Shown one piece after another: positions 1-7,722 of a stretch of 62,075 bases of DNA (within the stretch, counting starts at the first letter, position 1; every line of letters begins with the position of its first letter). Origin of the DNA: Chloroflexota bacterium (lineage in GTDB: Bacteria > Chloroflexota > Dehalococcoidia > Lucifugimonadales > GCA-2719675); the NCBI GenBank assembly GCA_002719675.1, contig PBID01000017.1:1-62075 (forward strand). The letters are read 5' to 3'. The translations under genes were made by a program, and so were the position numbers. Under the pieces are notes generated by a model. The model worked only from the letters and a program-made list of their open reading frames with translations, was not told the DNA's origin and did not search any database.

Positions 1-324
1 ATTGTGTTCTATTCCACTAGAGACGGAAATAGAGAGATTTATATAATGAATTCTGATGGTTCTAACCAAACTAATATTTCAAACAACCCTACTTATAATG
101 TTTCACCATCTTGGTCTCCTGATGGAAAAAAAATTGTGTTTGTTTCTAAACGAGATGGAAATAGAGAGATTTATATAATGAATTCTGATGGTTCTAACCA
201 AACTAATATTTCAAACAACCCCTCTTTTGACATCGCACCATCTTGGTCTCCTGATGGAAAAAAAATTGTGTTCACTTCTAGTAGAAATGGAAATTGGGAA
301 ATTTATAGCATCAAACTAAATTAA
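1..324 (+). CDS. PD40 (TolB-like) beta-propeller protein, C-terminal fragment
   Basis: The reading frame is open from the first base of the window, so this is the 3' end of a gene that starts upstream. A GTG at position 4 lies inside a repeat unit and is not a start. The visible 107 residues are just over two units of a 44-residue repeat (DGNREIYIMNSDGSNQTNIS, then SWSPDGKKIVF), the signature of PD40/WD40-like propeller blades found in TolB and many secreted proteins. The last blade ends with GNWEIYSIKLN at the stop. Such proteins usually act outside the cytoplasm in binding roles. Function cannot be set from this fragment. A second PD40 protein lies at 14239-15345. Confidence 0.8.
   Translation: MVFYSTRDGNREIYIMNSDGSNQTNISNNPTYNVSPSWSPDGKKIVFVSKRDGNREIYIMNSDGSNQTNISNNPSFDIAPSWSPDGKKIVFTSSRNGNWEIYSIKLN
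25..221 (+). repeat. 132-bp tandem repeat inside the propeller gene
   Basis: Bases 25-89 recur without a change at 157-221 (65 bp, period 132 bp = 44 codons). A further stretch covering the SWSPDGKKIVF codons recurs at about 105-140 and 237-272. The near identity, including synonymous sites, points to recent unit duplication or gene conversion between blades. Confidence 0.85.
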
Positions 325-358
325 CTGAAAAATGAAAAAATATTAACGCAAAAATATA

Positions 359-1246
359 CTATCTAAATATAATCACTAACGAAATTCCAACTAGTGAAAC
401 GAAAATCGCAAATAACTGATAAATAGAAATCTTTTCTTTGAGAAATAAATATCCAATTATTAACGCAAAAATTGGTGAAGTATTTCCGAAAATCACGCTT
501 AGAGAACCTGTTGTGTAATTTAATGAAATAAACCAAAGAAGAGTTGATGATGTAGCTAATATTGCAGCGAAAATTATTTTGATTAAATAAGGTTTATTGC
601 TAAAGATGAAATCAAACTTTTTTCTAATAACTAAAGTGATCATAGCTGGCAAAATTACCCATACAATTGCCCTGACTAAAGCTGCATCAATAAATCGTGC
701 TCCTTCAAGAGCTAAGTCATTTAAGTAGGTAGCAACACCCCACAATAACCCAGCAATAATTCCGTAAAATATACCTCTAAAATTCTCTACAAATTGTTTC
801 GATTTAGAAATAAATTCAAAATTTAGTATAAAAATACTAATCAAAATTAGTAAAGCTCCAAATAATACTAACCAATTGTATATTATTGAATTTAAAAAAT
901 AATCTAGTAATGAAATCATTAAAAGATTACAACTTGCAGATACTGTAAACACAATTCCTATGGAAATTTTTTTGATTGCTCCAACATAGCTGATGAATCC
1001 TACACAACCTATACCCGTTCCAATTGCAAACAAAATAAGACTATTGAAATTCTGGCTAAATACCGAGCTCCAACTATAAAAAAATGTAACAAAAACAGAC
1101 AATAAAAATAAAGAAAAAATTGCTTCGTAAAATGGAAAGCTCAAAACATTTTTTATTTTAATTGTTTTAAGTATAGCTCCTGAAATTGCCCATGAAAAAG
1201 CACTTATTAAAGCTGAAAATTCAAAAAAATTATGCATTAAGACCAC
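359..1246 (-). CDS. DMT-superfamily (EamA) permease
   Basis: The 295-residue product is almost wholly hydrophobic, with about ten predicted membrane helices in two halves of five, the layout of EamA/DMT drug and metabolite exporters. The second half contains a SLSVIFGNTSPIFALIIGYLFLKEKIS segment of the kind that ends the EamA repeat (read as two parts: SLSVIFGNTSPIFALI and IGYLFLKEKIS). EamA proteins move small metabolites across the cytoplasmic membrane; the substrate cannot be inferred. The first start is GTG at 1246; an ATG three codons later (MHNFF) is equally possible and neither has a clear ribosome site. The gene lies downstream of the luciferase-like gene on the same strand with a 121-bp gap, so co-transcription is possible but not shown. 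Confidence 0.8.
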   Translation of the reverse strand: MVLMHNFFEFSALISAFSWAISGAILKTIKIKNVLSFPFYEAIFSLFLLSVFVTFFYSWSSVFSQNFNSLILFAIGTGIGCVGFISYVGAIKKISIGIVFTVSASCNLLMISLLDYFLNSIIYNWLVLFGALLILISIFILNFEFISKSKQFVENFRGIFYGIIAGLLWGVATYLNDLALEGARFIDAALVRAIVWVILPAMITLVIRKKFDFIFSNKPYLIKIIFAAILATSSTLLWFISLNYTTGSLSVIFGNTSPIFALIIGYLFLKEKISIYQLFAIFVSLVGISLVIIFR

Positions 1247-1308
1247 ATGAAAATAGTATAAATTTAGATCAATTGAATGAAATAACCAATAAAAATAATC
1301 TGATCATC

Positions 1309-1354
1309 GATTCACAATTATTACAAGTAATTAATTGAAAAATATAAGTGAATC
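1309..1354. repeat. inverted repeat between two minus-strand genes
   Basis: GATTCAC (1309-1315) pairs with GTGAATC (1348-1354), and an inner ATTAC/GTAAT hairpin sits in the loop. It lies between the luciferase-like gene and the permease. No T-run follows on the minus strand, so a terminator is only one possibility. Confidence 0.3.
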
Positions 1355-1367
1355 TTTATTAAAAAAA

Positions 1368-2543
1368 TTATTTCTTAGATTGATCATATTTATCGCCAGC
1401 TTTCTTGACAGATTGTCTTCTTTTTTCCATCAATTCATGCCTTAAATCAGCTGACCATTTCTGAGATCTGGTTAAACTAGGTAAAGAATCTTGAAATTCA
1501 GGAGCAACATATCTAGAAATTAATTCATAACTATTAAGAATTTCATCTCTTGTAGCAAATTCAGTAGCCTGAACAAGCAAACCACCAAAACCACCAGTCT
1601 CAATATTTAATTGTTTAATTGCATCAATCAAATCATCAGGGGTGCCAATCACCCAAGTTCCTTTTTCCACCATAGCATCAATAATTTTTTCAGGAGGCCC
1701 ATCATATACTGAATCAAATCCCATAGTATTTTCAAAATAATCCCTCTGATAGTAAGCAGCACCCATACGTGCTTGTTCCATAGCTTTTTCCCGGGAACTT
1801 GCCAAATGAACTACTATCACTATTCTCCAATTTTCACGTCTAACTTCTTTATCATGCTGTTTTGCTGTATTTTCAGCAATCTCCCAAAAATCCTTTAAAG
1901 TATTACTATAACTTTCGTTAGAAACTGTATACGATTTTAATCCAAGTGATAACACACCCGCACCATGTTTTCCTGCTAAAACCATGCCGGAAGGTGATTG
2001 TGCAGCAGCTACTGAAATTGGAAAATGAGGTCGTGTGTATGGCTTTAAATGAACAGCTGCATCATTCAACGAAAACCAATCTGATTTATGAGTAATTGGG
2101 GTAGTTTCGGTTAGCAATCTCATTATTATTCCCAAAGATTCATCCATTCTTTCACGTTGTGTCAAAGGATCAATGCCCAACATATGTGCATCTGTTGCAA
2201 GAGCGCCAGGGCCTACTCCCATCATTACTCTTCCACGAGTTAGATGATCTAAAAGTATCATTCGATTTGCAACCATTAATGGATTATGATAGGGAAGGCT
2301 TATTACACCTGTCCCCAATTTAATATATTTGGTTCTTGCAGCTGCATTCGCTATAAACAACTCAGGAGAAGAAATAGTTTCCCAACCTCCACTATGATGC
2401 TCCCCAATCCACGCTTCATCAAAATCTAAACGATCTAAATGCTCAAGTAATTCTAAATCCCGTTCTAAGCCTACTGTGGGATTTTCACCTAGCCTGTGAA
2501 AAGGTGCCAAAAATGTTCCGAATTTCATCCTCTGGTTTGTCAT
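1368..2543 (-). CDS. luciferase-like flavin monooxygenase, limonene 1,2-monooxygenase type
   Basis: The 391-residue product begins MTNQRMKFGTFLAPFH and carries the bacterial-luciferase TIM-barrel layout: an early WIGEHH segment, then LGTGVISLPYHNPLMVANR, then RGRVMMGVGPGALATDAHMLG. The opening FGTFLAPFHRLGENP resembles limonene 1,2-monooxygenase (LimB) and relatives, which use reduced FMN supplied by a separate reductase. The natural substrate is not fixed by sequence. The ATG at 2543 is supported by AAAGGTG four to five bases upstream. The gene is divergent from the nuclease gene at 2649, with a 7-bp inverted repeat between them. Multiple paralogues of this superfamily are a known trait of SAR202 Chloroflexota; another lies at 5574. 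Confidence 0.85.
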   Translation of the reverse strand: MTNQRMKFGTFLAPFHRLGENPTVGLERDLELLEHLDRLDFDEAWIGEHHSGGWETISSPELFIANAAARTKYIKLGTGVISLPYHNPLMVANRMILLDHLTRGRVMMGVGPGALATDAHMLGIDPLTQRERMDESLGIIMRLLTETTPITHKSDWFSLNDAAVHLKPYTRPHFPISVAAAQSPSGMVLAGKHGAGVLSLGLKSYTVSNESYSNTLKDFWEIAENTAKQHDKEVRRENWRIVIVVHLASSREKAMEQARMGAAYYQRDYFENTMGFDSVYDGPPEKIIDAMVEKGTWVIGTPDDLIDAIKQLNIETGGFGGLLVQATEFATRDEILNSYELISRYVAPEFQDSLPSLTRSQKWSADLRHELMEKRRQSVKKAGDKYDQSKK

Positions 2544-2569
2544 TATACACCTTTAATTTTCTGCCAAAA

Positions 2570-2598
2570 ATGGTATTATTAGTGCCGAAGTATACCAT
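2570..2598. promoter_or_regulatory. inverted repeat in divergent intergenic region
   Basis: ATGGTAT (2570-2576) and ATACCAT (2592-2598) form a perfect 7-bp dyad with a 15-bp spacer, in the 105-bp gap between the divergent genes at 2543 and 2649. Its place suits an operator serving both genes. No regulator gene is adjacent. Confidence 0.35.
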
Positions 2599-2648
2599 AA
2601 AAATATATTAAATTACCCGCAAAACTTTATTTAAATCAGGAACGAATA

Positions 2649-3305
2649 ATGCCATTGCGAAGAGACAAACCATATATTTGGACAACATGGATAACAAAAC
2701 TGCTATCTGGGGACAATTCATGTGAGTGGGCAGCTCAATTTAAATCATTACATGAAAGTAAATCTTATTCCAAAGCGAGCACAGGGTTTGACTCTGCTAA
2801 ATGGCAAATTGAACATACCGATTTACTAAATAGAATCAGAACAAACCTAGAAACAGAAGATCAAACCATATATACAGAAAACCAAAACTACTTTAATCTT
2901 CATGGTAAAAGTGCAACTTTATCAGGCAAACCAGACTTAGTAACTATCAATGGAAATAATGGAATAATAATTGATGCTAAAACTGGTGAAGAATCAGCAT
3001 CTCATATGATCCAACTTCTAATTTATATGTACGCTTTACCAAAAGCTTTACCTCAATATGGAAGCATCAAATTCGAAGGAAAAATCATTTATTCAAATAA
3101 TGAAGTTTTTATTCCATCTGATGCTGTTAATAACAGTTTTACAGAAAAATTAGTAGGACTAATTAAAAGGATTACCTCTGAGACCCAAGCAAATAAAATC
3201 CCAAGCTCTCAGGAATGTAAATTCTGTAACATCACTTCATCAGATTGCGCAGAAAGAATAGAACAAGATGAACCTCCTATAGCTTCATCTACTGATGATT
3301 TTTAA
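2649..3305 (+). CDS. PD-(D/E)XK nuclease with Cas4/AddB-type Fe-S cysteines
   Basis: The 218-residue protein holds the RecB-family nuclease core: GKPDLV (metal-binding Asp), then IIIDAKTGEE (the D-x-K-T-G motif), then QLLIYMYAL (Q-x3-Y). One cysteine near the N-terminus (C25 in SCEWAAQF) and three near the C-terminus (C-x2-C-x6-C in ECKFCNITSSDC) reproduce the four-cysteine arrangement that holds a 4Fe-4S cluster in Cas4 and AddB. The likely activity is metal-dependent DNA cleavage. No cas genes, CRISPR array or helicase gene lies nearby, so this is a stand-alone member. It starts a plus-strand series and is followed 24 bp later by an oxidoreductase gene. Confidence 0.75.
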   Translation: MPLRRDKPYIWTTWITKLLSGDNSCEWAAQFKSLHESKSYSKASTGFDSAKWQIEHTDLLNRIRTNLETEDQTIYTENQNYFNLHGKSATLSGKPDLVTINGNNGIIIDAKTGEESASHMIQLLIYMYALPKALPQYGSIKFEGKIIYSNNEVFIPSDAVNNSFTEKLVGLIKRITSETQANKIPSSQECKFCNITSSDCAERIEQDEPPIASSTDDF

Positions 3306-3329
3306 TTACTACTTAATAAAAGGAATATA

Positions 3330-4334
3330 ATGTCACCAAAATCAAAGATTAATATTGGATTAATCGGTTTAGGTAGTTGGGCACAGCAAGCATATGTCCC
3401 CGCTTTGTCAGAGATGCAAGATTTAGTATCAGTCAAGGCAGTAGCTGCTAAATCGCAAAAAACCAGAGATTTAGCAAAAAATATTTTTCATAAAGAAAAT
3501 ATTTTACTTTTCGAAGGCTACGAAGACTTAATTAAAAACTCTCAAGTTGACACTATAATGATTGGATTACCAAGAAAAATCACTACAAATGCTACAAAAC
3601 TTGCATTAGAAAAAAACTTAAATATATTTGTTGAACCACCTTTTGAATATGAAAATTTGTCTAATGAAATTTTAACAACCGCATCTTCATACGATAAAAT
3701 TTTTCACGTAGATATTGAACTTAGATTTTTACCTATAATCACAAAATGTCATGACTTAATCAATTCTGGAAAACTTGGCGAAATACTTAAAACAACTGTC
3801 ACATTAGAATGTGATTGGTTTAAAGACGCTACAGATGATGTAAAAAAAACTAATGAATTCGTCAAAGGATTATCCACTTGGTATATTGACCTCATAGATT
3901 TGTTTTCAAACCATAACCCAAGGCGAATCAAAGTTTTGGGAAAATCTGAAAATCAAACCGATCAAATATCTTTTGGAAACGTATTAATTGAGTATTCAAA
4001 CAATTACATCGGAGAATGGAATTTCAATCTAAATAAAACTAATGTTTTTAATCTTAAGCTTAACTTGTCAGGATCGAAAGGCCAAATAGAAACAAATTTG
4101 ATTGAAGGGACTTACACGTTTAATAATGATCAAAATTCTTCTTCCGGAATTATAAAAGCTTCATCTCCTACGCTAGGTTTTGTTGGAATGAGAGAAAGTA
4201 TTAAAGCTTTCATAGAATCAATTCAAGATCACAAACAATCTCTATCAAACGCAATCTCATATAATAATATCCACATCCTACAACATGGAATTTCTAAAAG
4301 TATAGAAACAAATCAAATAATAACAATTAATTAA
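3330..4334 (+). CDS. Gfo/Idh/MocA-family oxidoreductase
   Basis: The 334-residue product opens with an NAD(P)-binding Rossmann segment (INIGLIGLGSWAQQAYVPAL) and continues with the family's alpha/beta C-terminal domain. These enzymes oxidise or reduce sugars, inositols and related alcohols. The usual E-K-P motif, whose lysine takes part in catalysis, reads VEPPFEYE here, so the lysine is replaced by proline; activity may be altered or the protein may be non-catalytic. The ATG is preceded by AAGGA. It sits 24 bp after the nuclease gene, so the two are probably co-transcribed. A 19-bp repeat begins one base after its stop codon. Confidence 0.75.
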   Translation: MSPKSKINIGLIGLGSWAQQAYVPALSEMQDLVSVKAVAAKSQKTRDLAKNIFHKENILLFEGYEDLIKNSQVDTIMIGLPRKITTNATKLALEKNLNIFVEPPFEYENLSNEILTTASSYDKIFHVDIELRFLPIITKCHDLINSGKLGEILKTTVTLECDWFKDATDDVKKTNEFVKGLSTWYIDLIDLFSNHNPRRIKVLGKSENQTDQISFGNVLIEYSNNYIGEWNFNLNKTNVFNLKLNLSGSKGQIETNLIEGTYTFNNDQNSSSGIIKASSPTLGFVGMRESIKAFIESIQDHKQSLSNAISYNNIHILQHGISKSIETNQIITIN

Positions 4335-4353
4335 ATAAGTATCATTTGTGTAA
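4335..4353 (+). repeat. 19-bp direct repeat, left copy
   Basis: ATAAGTATCATTTGTGTAA starts directly after the stop of the oxidoreductase gene. An identical copy lies at 5545-5563, just upstream of the ribosome site of the next plus-strand gene. The two copies bracket a 1.2-kb segment. Confidence 0.9.
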
Positions 4354-4476
4354 TTAGATACAAAATCAGTACCTTCATACGCTTACAAAGAAGATTACAG
4401 TGAATTTGATCATTCTTCTAGCATTTAAAAATACTGTGTCTGTGATTTAAATAGAACAAATGTCAACACAGTAATA

Positions 4477-4704
4477 CTAAAAATATTTATAGTCAAACGA
4501 TTCCCATAATTCAAACACTAAATCACTTTCGAATTCTCTAAGTTTACTAGGAGCTCCTCCTCCAAGCTTACTGGATGTAATATCTGGATTTATCGTTACT
4601 TTTGGCTCTTTTAGGATTCCTAATTGGCTTGACGAGATTTTTGATTCACATGCGAAAGAAACAATCAAAAGAAAAATTGTTAAAAGTAATAAATTCCAAT
4701 TCAT
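4477..4704 (-). CDS. possible small lipoprotein or secreted peptide
   Basis: The 75-residue frame has a hydrophobic N-terminal segment (WNLLLLTIFLLIVSFACESK) and a polar remainder. The cysteine follows SFA, which does not fit the usual lipobox L at -3, so lipidation is uncertain. No strong ribosome site precedes the ATG. The gene lies within the repeat-bounded segment 4335-5563. I do not recognise the polar part. It may be a real small exported protein or a chance frame. Confidence 0.4.
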   Translation of the reverse strand: MNWNLLLLTIFLLIVSFACESKISSSQLGILKEPKVTINPDITSSKLGGGAPSKLREFESDLVFELWESFDYKYF

Positions 4705-4957
4705 ATCGAAAATTATACTCTCTTTTTATAGTCACCAGTCTTAAGCCTTATCCTATATTCGCAGACTTAATTTGCAAGTTTTAGGTAATTTTGGGTACGA
4801 AGGTAGTTTTTTTATTTCCTTGCTAATTTAATAGCTATCTAGTTGTTGCACGAGTACTGATTGAGTAAACGCTAATGCAACCTACCAACGTACCATAGAT
4901 AATATTATCATACCCTTTTTTATAAGACTTGAAATAGATGGAACCCATTGTTTTAGA

Positions 4958-5128
4958 TTAAAACCAAAAAGTAGATAATGAAACAATATTAATTCCAATA
5001 AAAGCAACTCCAATAATTATTTGCATAGTGTGTTTACCTTTGAGCAAGTTTTCGCTCAGCTTAAGATAAACAAGTAATGATCCAGACAGTATGCCAAGAC
5101 CTACTACAAAACCAAGAAAACTTTCCAT
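4958..5128 (-). CDS. small membrane protein, two helices
   Basis: The frame encodes a 56-residue protein (MESFLGFVVGLGILSGSLLV...) with two hydrophobic helices separated by a short basic loop (NLLKGKHT). A longer frame beginning with TTG at 5158 exists, but AGGAGGT lies inside that extension at about 5139-5145, so ATG at 5128 is the better start, although the spacing of about 14 bases is long. It lies in the repeat-bounded segment. I do not recognise the family and propose no function. A structured region at 5253-5313 would be in its leader if transcription begins upstream. Confidence 0.5.
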   Translation of the reverse strand: MESFLGFVVGLGILSGSLLVYLKLSENLLKGKHTMQIIIGVAFIGINIVSLSTFWF

Positions 5129-5252
5129 AATCTCAGAATTATACCTCCTATTTTGCAAACACGGATTGTGAACTTTGGTTCAGTAATCCGTGCATTCATA
5201 ATTCCTTTTTGAAAAATTTGAGATAAAGATAGTCAAATAAATTAAACGAGCA

Positions 5253-5313
5253 TTTATCAGGCGAGTAGGCTCTGATAAAAACTCAGTTTCGTGAGAGAAA
5301 CTAAACTGATAAG
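5253..5313. ncRNA. candidate structured RNA with alternative pairings
   Basis: TTTATCAG (5253-5260) pairs with CTGATAAA (5272-5279), and AGTTTC (5285-5290) pairs with GAAACT (5297-5302). A second CTGATAA copy at 5306-5312 could replace the first as partner of TTATCAG. Mutually exclusive pairing is typical of regulatory leaders, but strand and function are unknown. It could precede the small membrane gene (minus) or the luciferase-like gene (plus). Confidence 0.35.
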
Positions 5314-5465
5314 TTATAACATTATATCACATAAACCAAGCGATATTCCATATTCTATATCTGAGCGTTACAATTCCCATTATTTTTTGCCAATAGATTA
5401 ATTATGAATAGTTACAAAAAAAATCACTAGCCCTCCTGACATAAACAGACAAGTTTGGACATCTG

Positions 5466-5494
5466 TTGACAAGTAAATGTAGTTAAACGAGAAT
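5466..5494 (+). promoter_or_regulatory. sigma70-type promoter candidate
   Basis: TTGACA (5466-5471), a 17-base spacer and GAGAAT (5489-5494). It would start transcription near 5500, about 70 bases before the luciferase-like gene, and lies inside the repeat-bounded segment. Confidence 0.5.
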
Positions 5495-5544
5495 GTGTGA
5501 ACCTAAGTAGCTATAGATTTCACAAAATGAGATGGTTTTAGCTG

Positions 5545-5563
5545 ATAAGTATCATTTGTGTAA
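5545..5563 (+). repeat. 19-bp direct repeat, right copy
   Basis: Identical to 4335-4353. It ends where the ribosome site (AAGGAG) of the gene at 5574 begins. Removing one copy and the intervening DNA would leave 30 bases between the stop at 4334 and the ATG at 5574. Confidence 0.9.
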
Positions 5564-5573
5564 AGGAGTAAAA

Positions 5574-6515
5574 ATGCACCAACCCACAATGGACTTCGGA
5601 TATAATCCTCCTACTGGCCCTAGAAGTATGGAAAAAATCAGACCAAGTTTCTTTTCTTTAGATTTAGAGAAAACTCTGAACATAGCTTCAAATGGATTCA
5701 AGTCAATTTGGGTGTCTGATCATTTAAATTATACTGATGAATTTCGACTAGAATGTTGGACTTTGTTAACATGGATAGCGGCAAAATTTCCTCAATTCGA
5801 CTTAGGAACGATAGTAATGTGTAATTCATTTCGAAATCCATCATTGATGGCAAAAATGGCCGCAACTATTCAACACCTTAGTAATGATAGATTGATTCTA
5901 GGATATGGCGCAGGATGGTATGCAGAAGAATATAAAGCTTTTGGATTCGAATATCCAAAAATAAAAATTCGTACAGAAATGTTAGCTGAAGCAACTCAAA
6001 TCATGAAAATGCTTTGGAATAAAAGTAATGCAACTTTTGAAGGACAATATTACCAAATCAAATCAGCAAATTGTGAACCGAAGCCTAAAAAAGCGCCACC
6101 AATTATGATAGGAGGTGGAGGTGAAAAATTTACTCTAAAGGTAGTAGCTAAACATGCTGATTGGTGGAACGACCTTTCAAGACCTATTGACGAAGCAAAA
6201 CATAAACTTAAAATTTTAGAAGAACATTGTGTTAATGAAGGAACAAACTTTAAAAAAATCAGAAAAACTATGACCGCTAGAATTTTCATAGACAATTCTC
6301 ATTCTAAAGCTCAAGAAAAAATCAAAAGCATGGGATTATACATAGAAAATCCTCCTATTGCAGGAGATCATGTTTATGTAACTGAAAAATTAACAGAAAT
6401 AGCAGAATTAGGATTCGATTTATGTATCGCAGTACTAGAAGATTTTCAAGACCAAGAGGATATGAAATTATTTTCAGAAAAAGTTATTCCCAATTTCAAA
6501 TCTACTGAAAAATAA
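5574..6515 (+). CDS. luciferase-like (LLM class) flavin- or F420-dependent oxidoreductase
   Basis: The 313-residue product has the luciferase-like barrel: SIWVSDHLNY near the N-terminus, DLGTIVMCNSFRNPSLMAKM, then the phosphate-binding-like LILGYGAGWYAEEYKAFG and a PIMIGGGGEK segment. Members reduce or oxygenate small organics using FMNH2 or coenzyme F420; which one is used here is not clear. A frame from 5532 exists, but AAGGAG lies in that extension 5 bases before ATG 5574, so 5574 is the start. It is probably co-transcribed with the deacetylase-like gene two bases downstream. It is a different subfamily from the enzyme at 1368-2543. Confidence 0.85.
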   Translation: MHQPTMDFGYNPPTGPRSMEKIRPSFFSLDLEKTLNIASNGFKSIWVSDHLNYTDEFRLECWTLLTWIAAKFPQFDLGTIVMCNSFRNPSLMAKMAATIQHLSNDRLILGYGAGWYAEEYKAFGFEYPKIKIRTEMLAEATQIMKMLWNKSNATFEGQYYQIKSANCEPKPKKAPPIMIGGGGEKFTLKVVAKHADWWNDLSRPIDEAKHKLKILEEHCVNEGTNFKKIRKTMTARIFIDNSHSKAQEKIKSMGLYIENPPIAGDHVYVTEKLTEIAELGFDLCIAVLEDFQDQEDMKLFSEKVIPNFKSTEK

Positions 6516-6517
6516 TT

Positions 6518-7651
6518 ATGTCGCCTAACAAAGCCGCTTTTATATATTCTGACAAACTTAGCCAACATATTCTAAGTACTTCTCATCCTATGCAACCCAA
6601 AAGGTTAGCAATGACATATGATCTATTAAAACAATATAATGCATTCAATCAAAATAATGCTAATGTAATCCCTCCTAGAAAAGCTACTAGAAATGAATTG
6701 ATTAAATTTCATACTAAAGACTATATCGATGCAATTGAAAACATGAGTAATAACCCAAATACCATTTCTGCGGCATTATATAACCTAGGAACTGCAGATA
6801 ATCCTTGCTATCCACAGATGTTCGAAGTTGCGTTACTTTCAACTGGTGGGTCAGCTTTAGCTGCTGACTTATTAATTTCTTCAGAATATGACTCAGTTTT
6901 CAATATTTCTGGAGGACTGCACCATGCAATGAGATCAAATGCTTCAGGTTTTTGTGTATTTAACGATCCAGTAATTGCTATAGAAAAATTTTTAGAACAG
7001 AAAATGAAAATCGCTTATATTGATATTGACTGCCATCATGGCGATGGAGTCCAAGAAGCATTCTACGACAGAGACGACGTTTTAACTATCTCAATACATG
7101 AATCAGGTGCATTTTTATTCCCTGGCACAGGAAACACAAATGAAATTGGAACAGGGAAAGGTAGAGGATACTCAATCAATGTTCCACTTTATCCATATAC
7201 TTACGATGAATTATATAAAGACACTTTCAAAAAAATTGTTCCTCCTCTTATAGAATTTTTCCAACCTGATGTTTTAGTTACACAAATGGGAATAGATTCA
7301 CATTTCCAAGATCCTATTACTCATTTATCTTTAACCGTTCAAGGATTCACTGAAATTCTCAAAATATTCAAATCATTCAACCTTAAATGGTTATCACTTG
7401 GTGGTGGTGGATACAATTTAAAAGCAGTTGCACGTGCCTGGGCAAGTGGCTGGGGGGTAATATCTAATCAAACTTTACAAAATGACATTCCAATAAACTT
7501 CAATCAAACTCACAACATATCATCTTTATTCGACATCTCTCCTCCTAAAATTACAGATGATATAAAAAATGTTTGTAAAAAATTTGTTGATAAAAATATT
7601 TCAACACTTGAAAAAGATCTTAAAGCAATTTACTCAATTAATTTCGATTAA
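6518..7651 (+). CDS. histone-deacetylase/AcuC-family metallohydrolase
   Basis: The 377-residue product carries the full class I/II deacetylase core: GGLHHAM (tandem His 135-136), YIDIDCHHGDGVQ (zinc ligands D171 and H173), MGIDSHFQDP (third zinc ligand Asp) and WLSLGGGGYNL. The fold removes acetyl or acyl groups from amines, for example acetyl-lysine, acetylpolyamines or acetoin-pathway proteins (AcuC). No histone substrate is implied in a bacterium. The ATG lies two bases after the stop of the luciferase-like gene, so translation is probably coupled and the two may act in one pathway. All key residues are present. Which acylated substrate it uses is not evident. Confidence 0.85.
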   Translation: MSPNKAAFIYSDKLSQHILSTSHPMQPKRLAMTYDLLKQYNAFNQNNANVIPPRKATRNELIKFHTKDYIDAIENMSNNPNTISAALYNLGTADNPCYPQMFEVALLSTGGSALAADLLISSEYDSVFNISGGLHHAMRSNASGFCVFNDPVIAIEKFLEQKMKIAYIDIDCHHGDGVQEAFYDRDDVLTISIHESGAFLFPGTGNTNEIGTGKGRGYSINVPLYPYTYDELYKDTFKKIVPPLIEFFQPDVLVTQMGIDSHFQDPITHLSLTVQGFTEILKIFKSFNLKWLSLGGGGYNLKAVARAWASGWGVISNQTLQNDIPINFNQTHNISSLFDISPPKITDDIKNVCKKFVDKNISTLEKDLKAIYSINFD

Positions 7652-7722
7652 ACAAATTACTTCAAGTTAGTTGCATATTTCTTTGTCCTAATGAGAAAAT
7701 AGAATGAAGTTATACCTAATAT

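Larger units (their letters stand above)
5129..5573. other. 445-bp intergenic region with hairpins, promoter and repeat
   Basis: This stretch holds two adjacent hairpins at 5253-5302, a promoter-like pair at 5466-5494, the right copy of the 19-bp repeat and the ribosome site AAGGAG at 5563-5568 for the luciferase-like gene at 5574. No further gene is visible. Confidence 0.7.

Noticed and set aside
4602-4784. 60-codon plus-strand ORF overlapping the small lipoprotein candidate
   Set aside because: No ribosome site or coherent signal peptide; the opposite strand has the better candidate.
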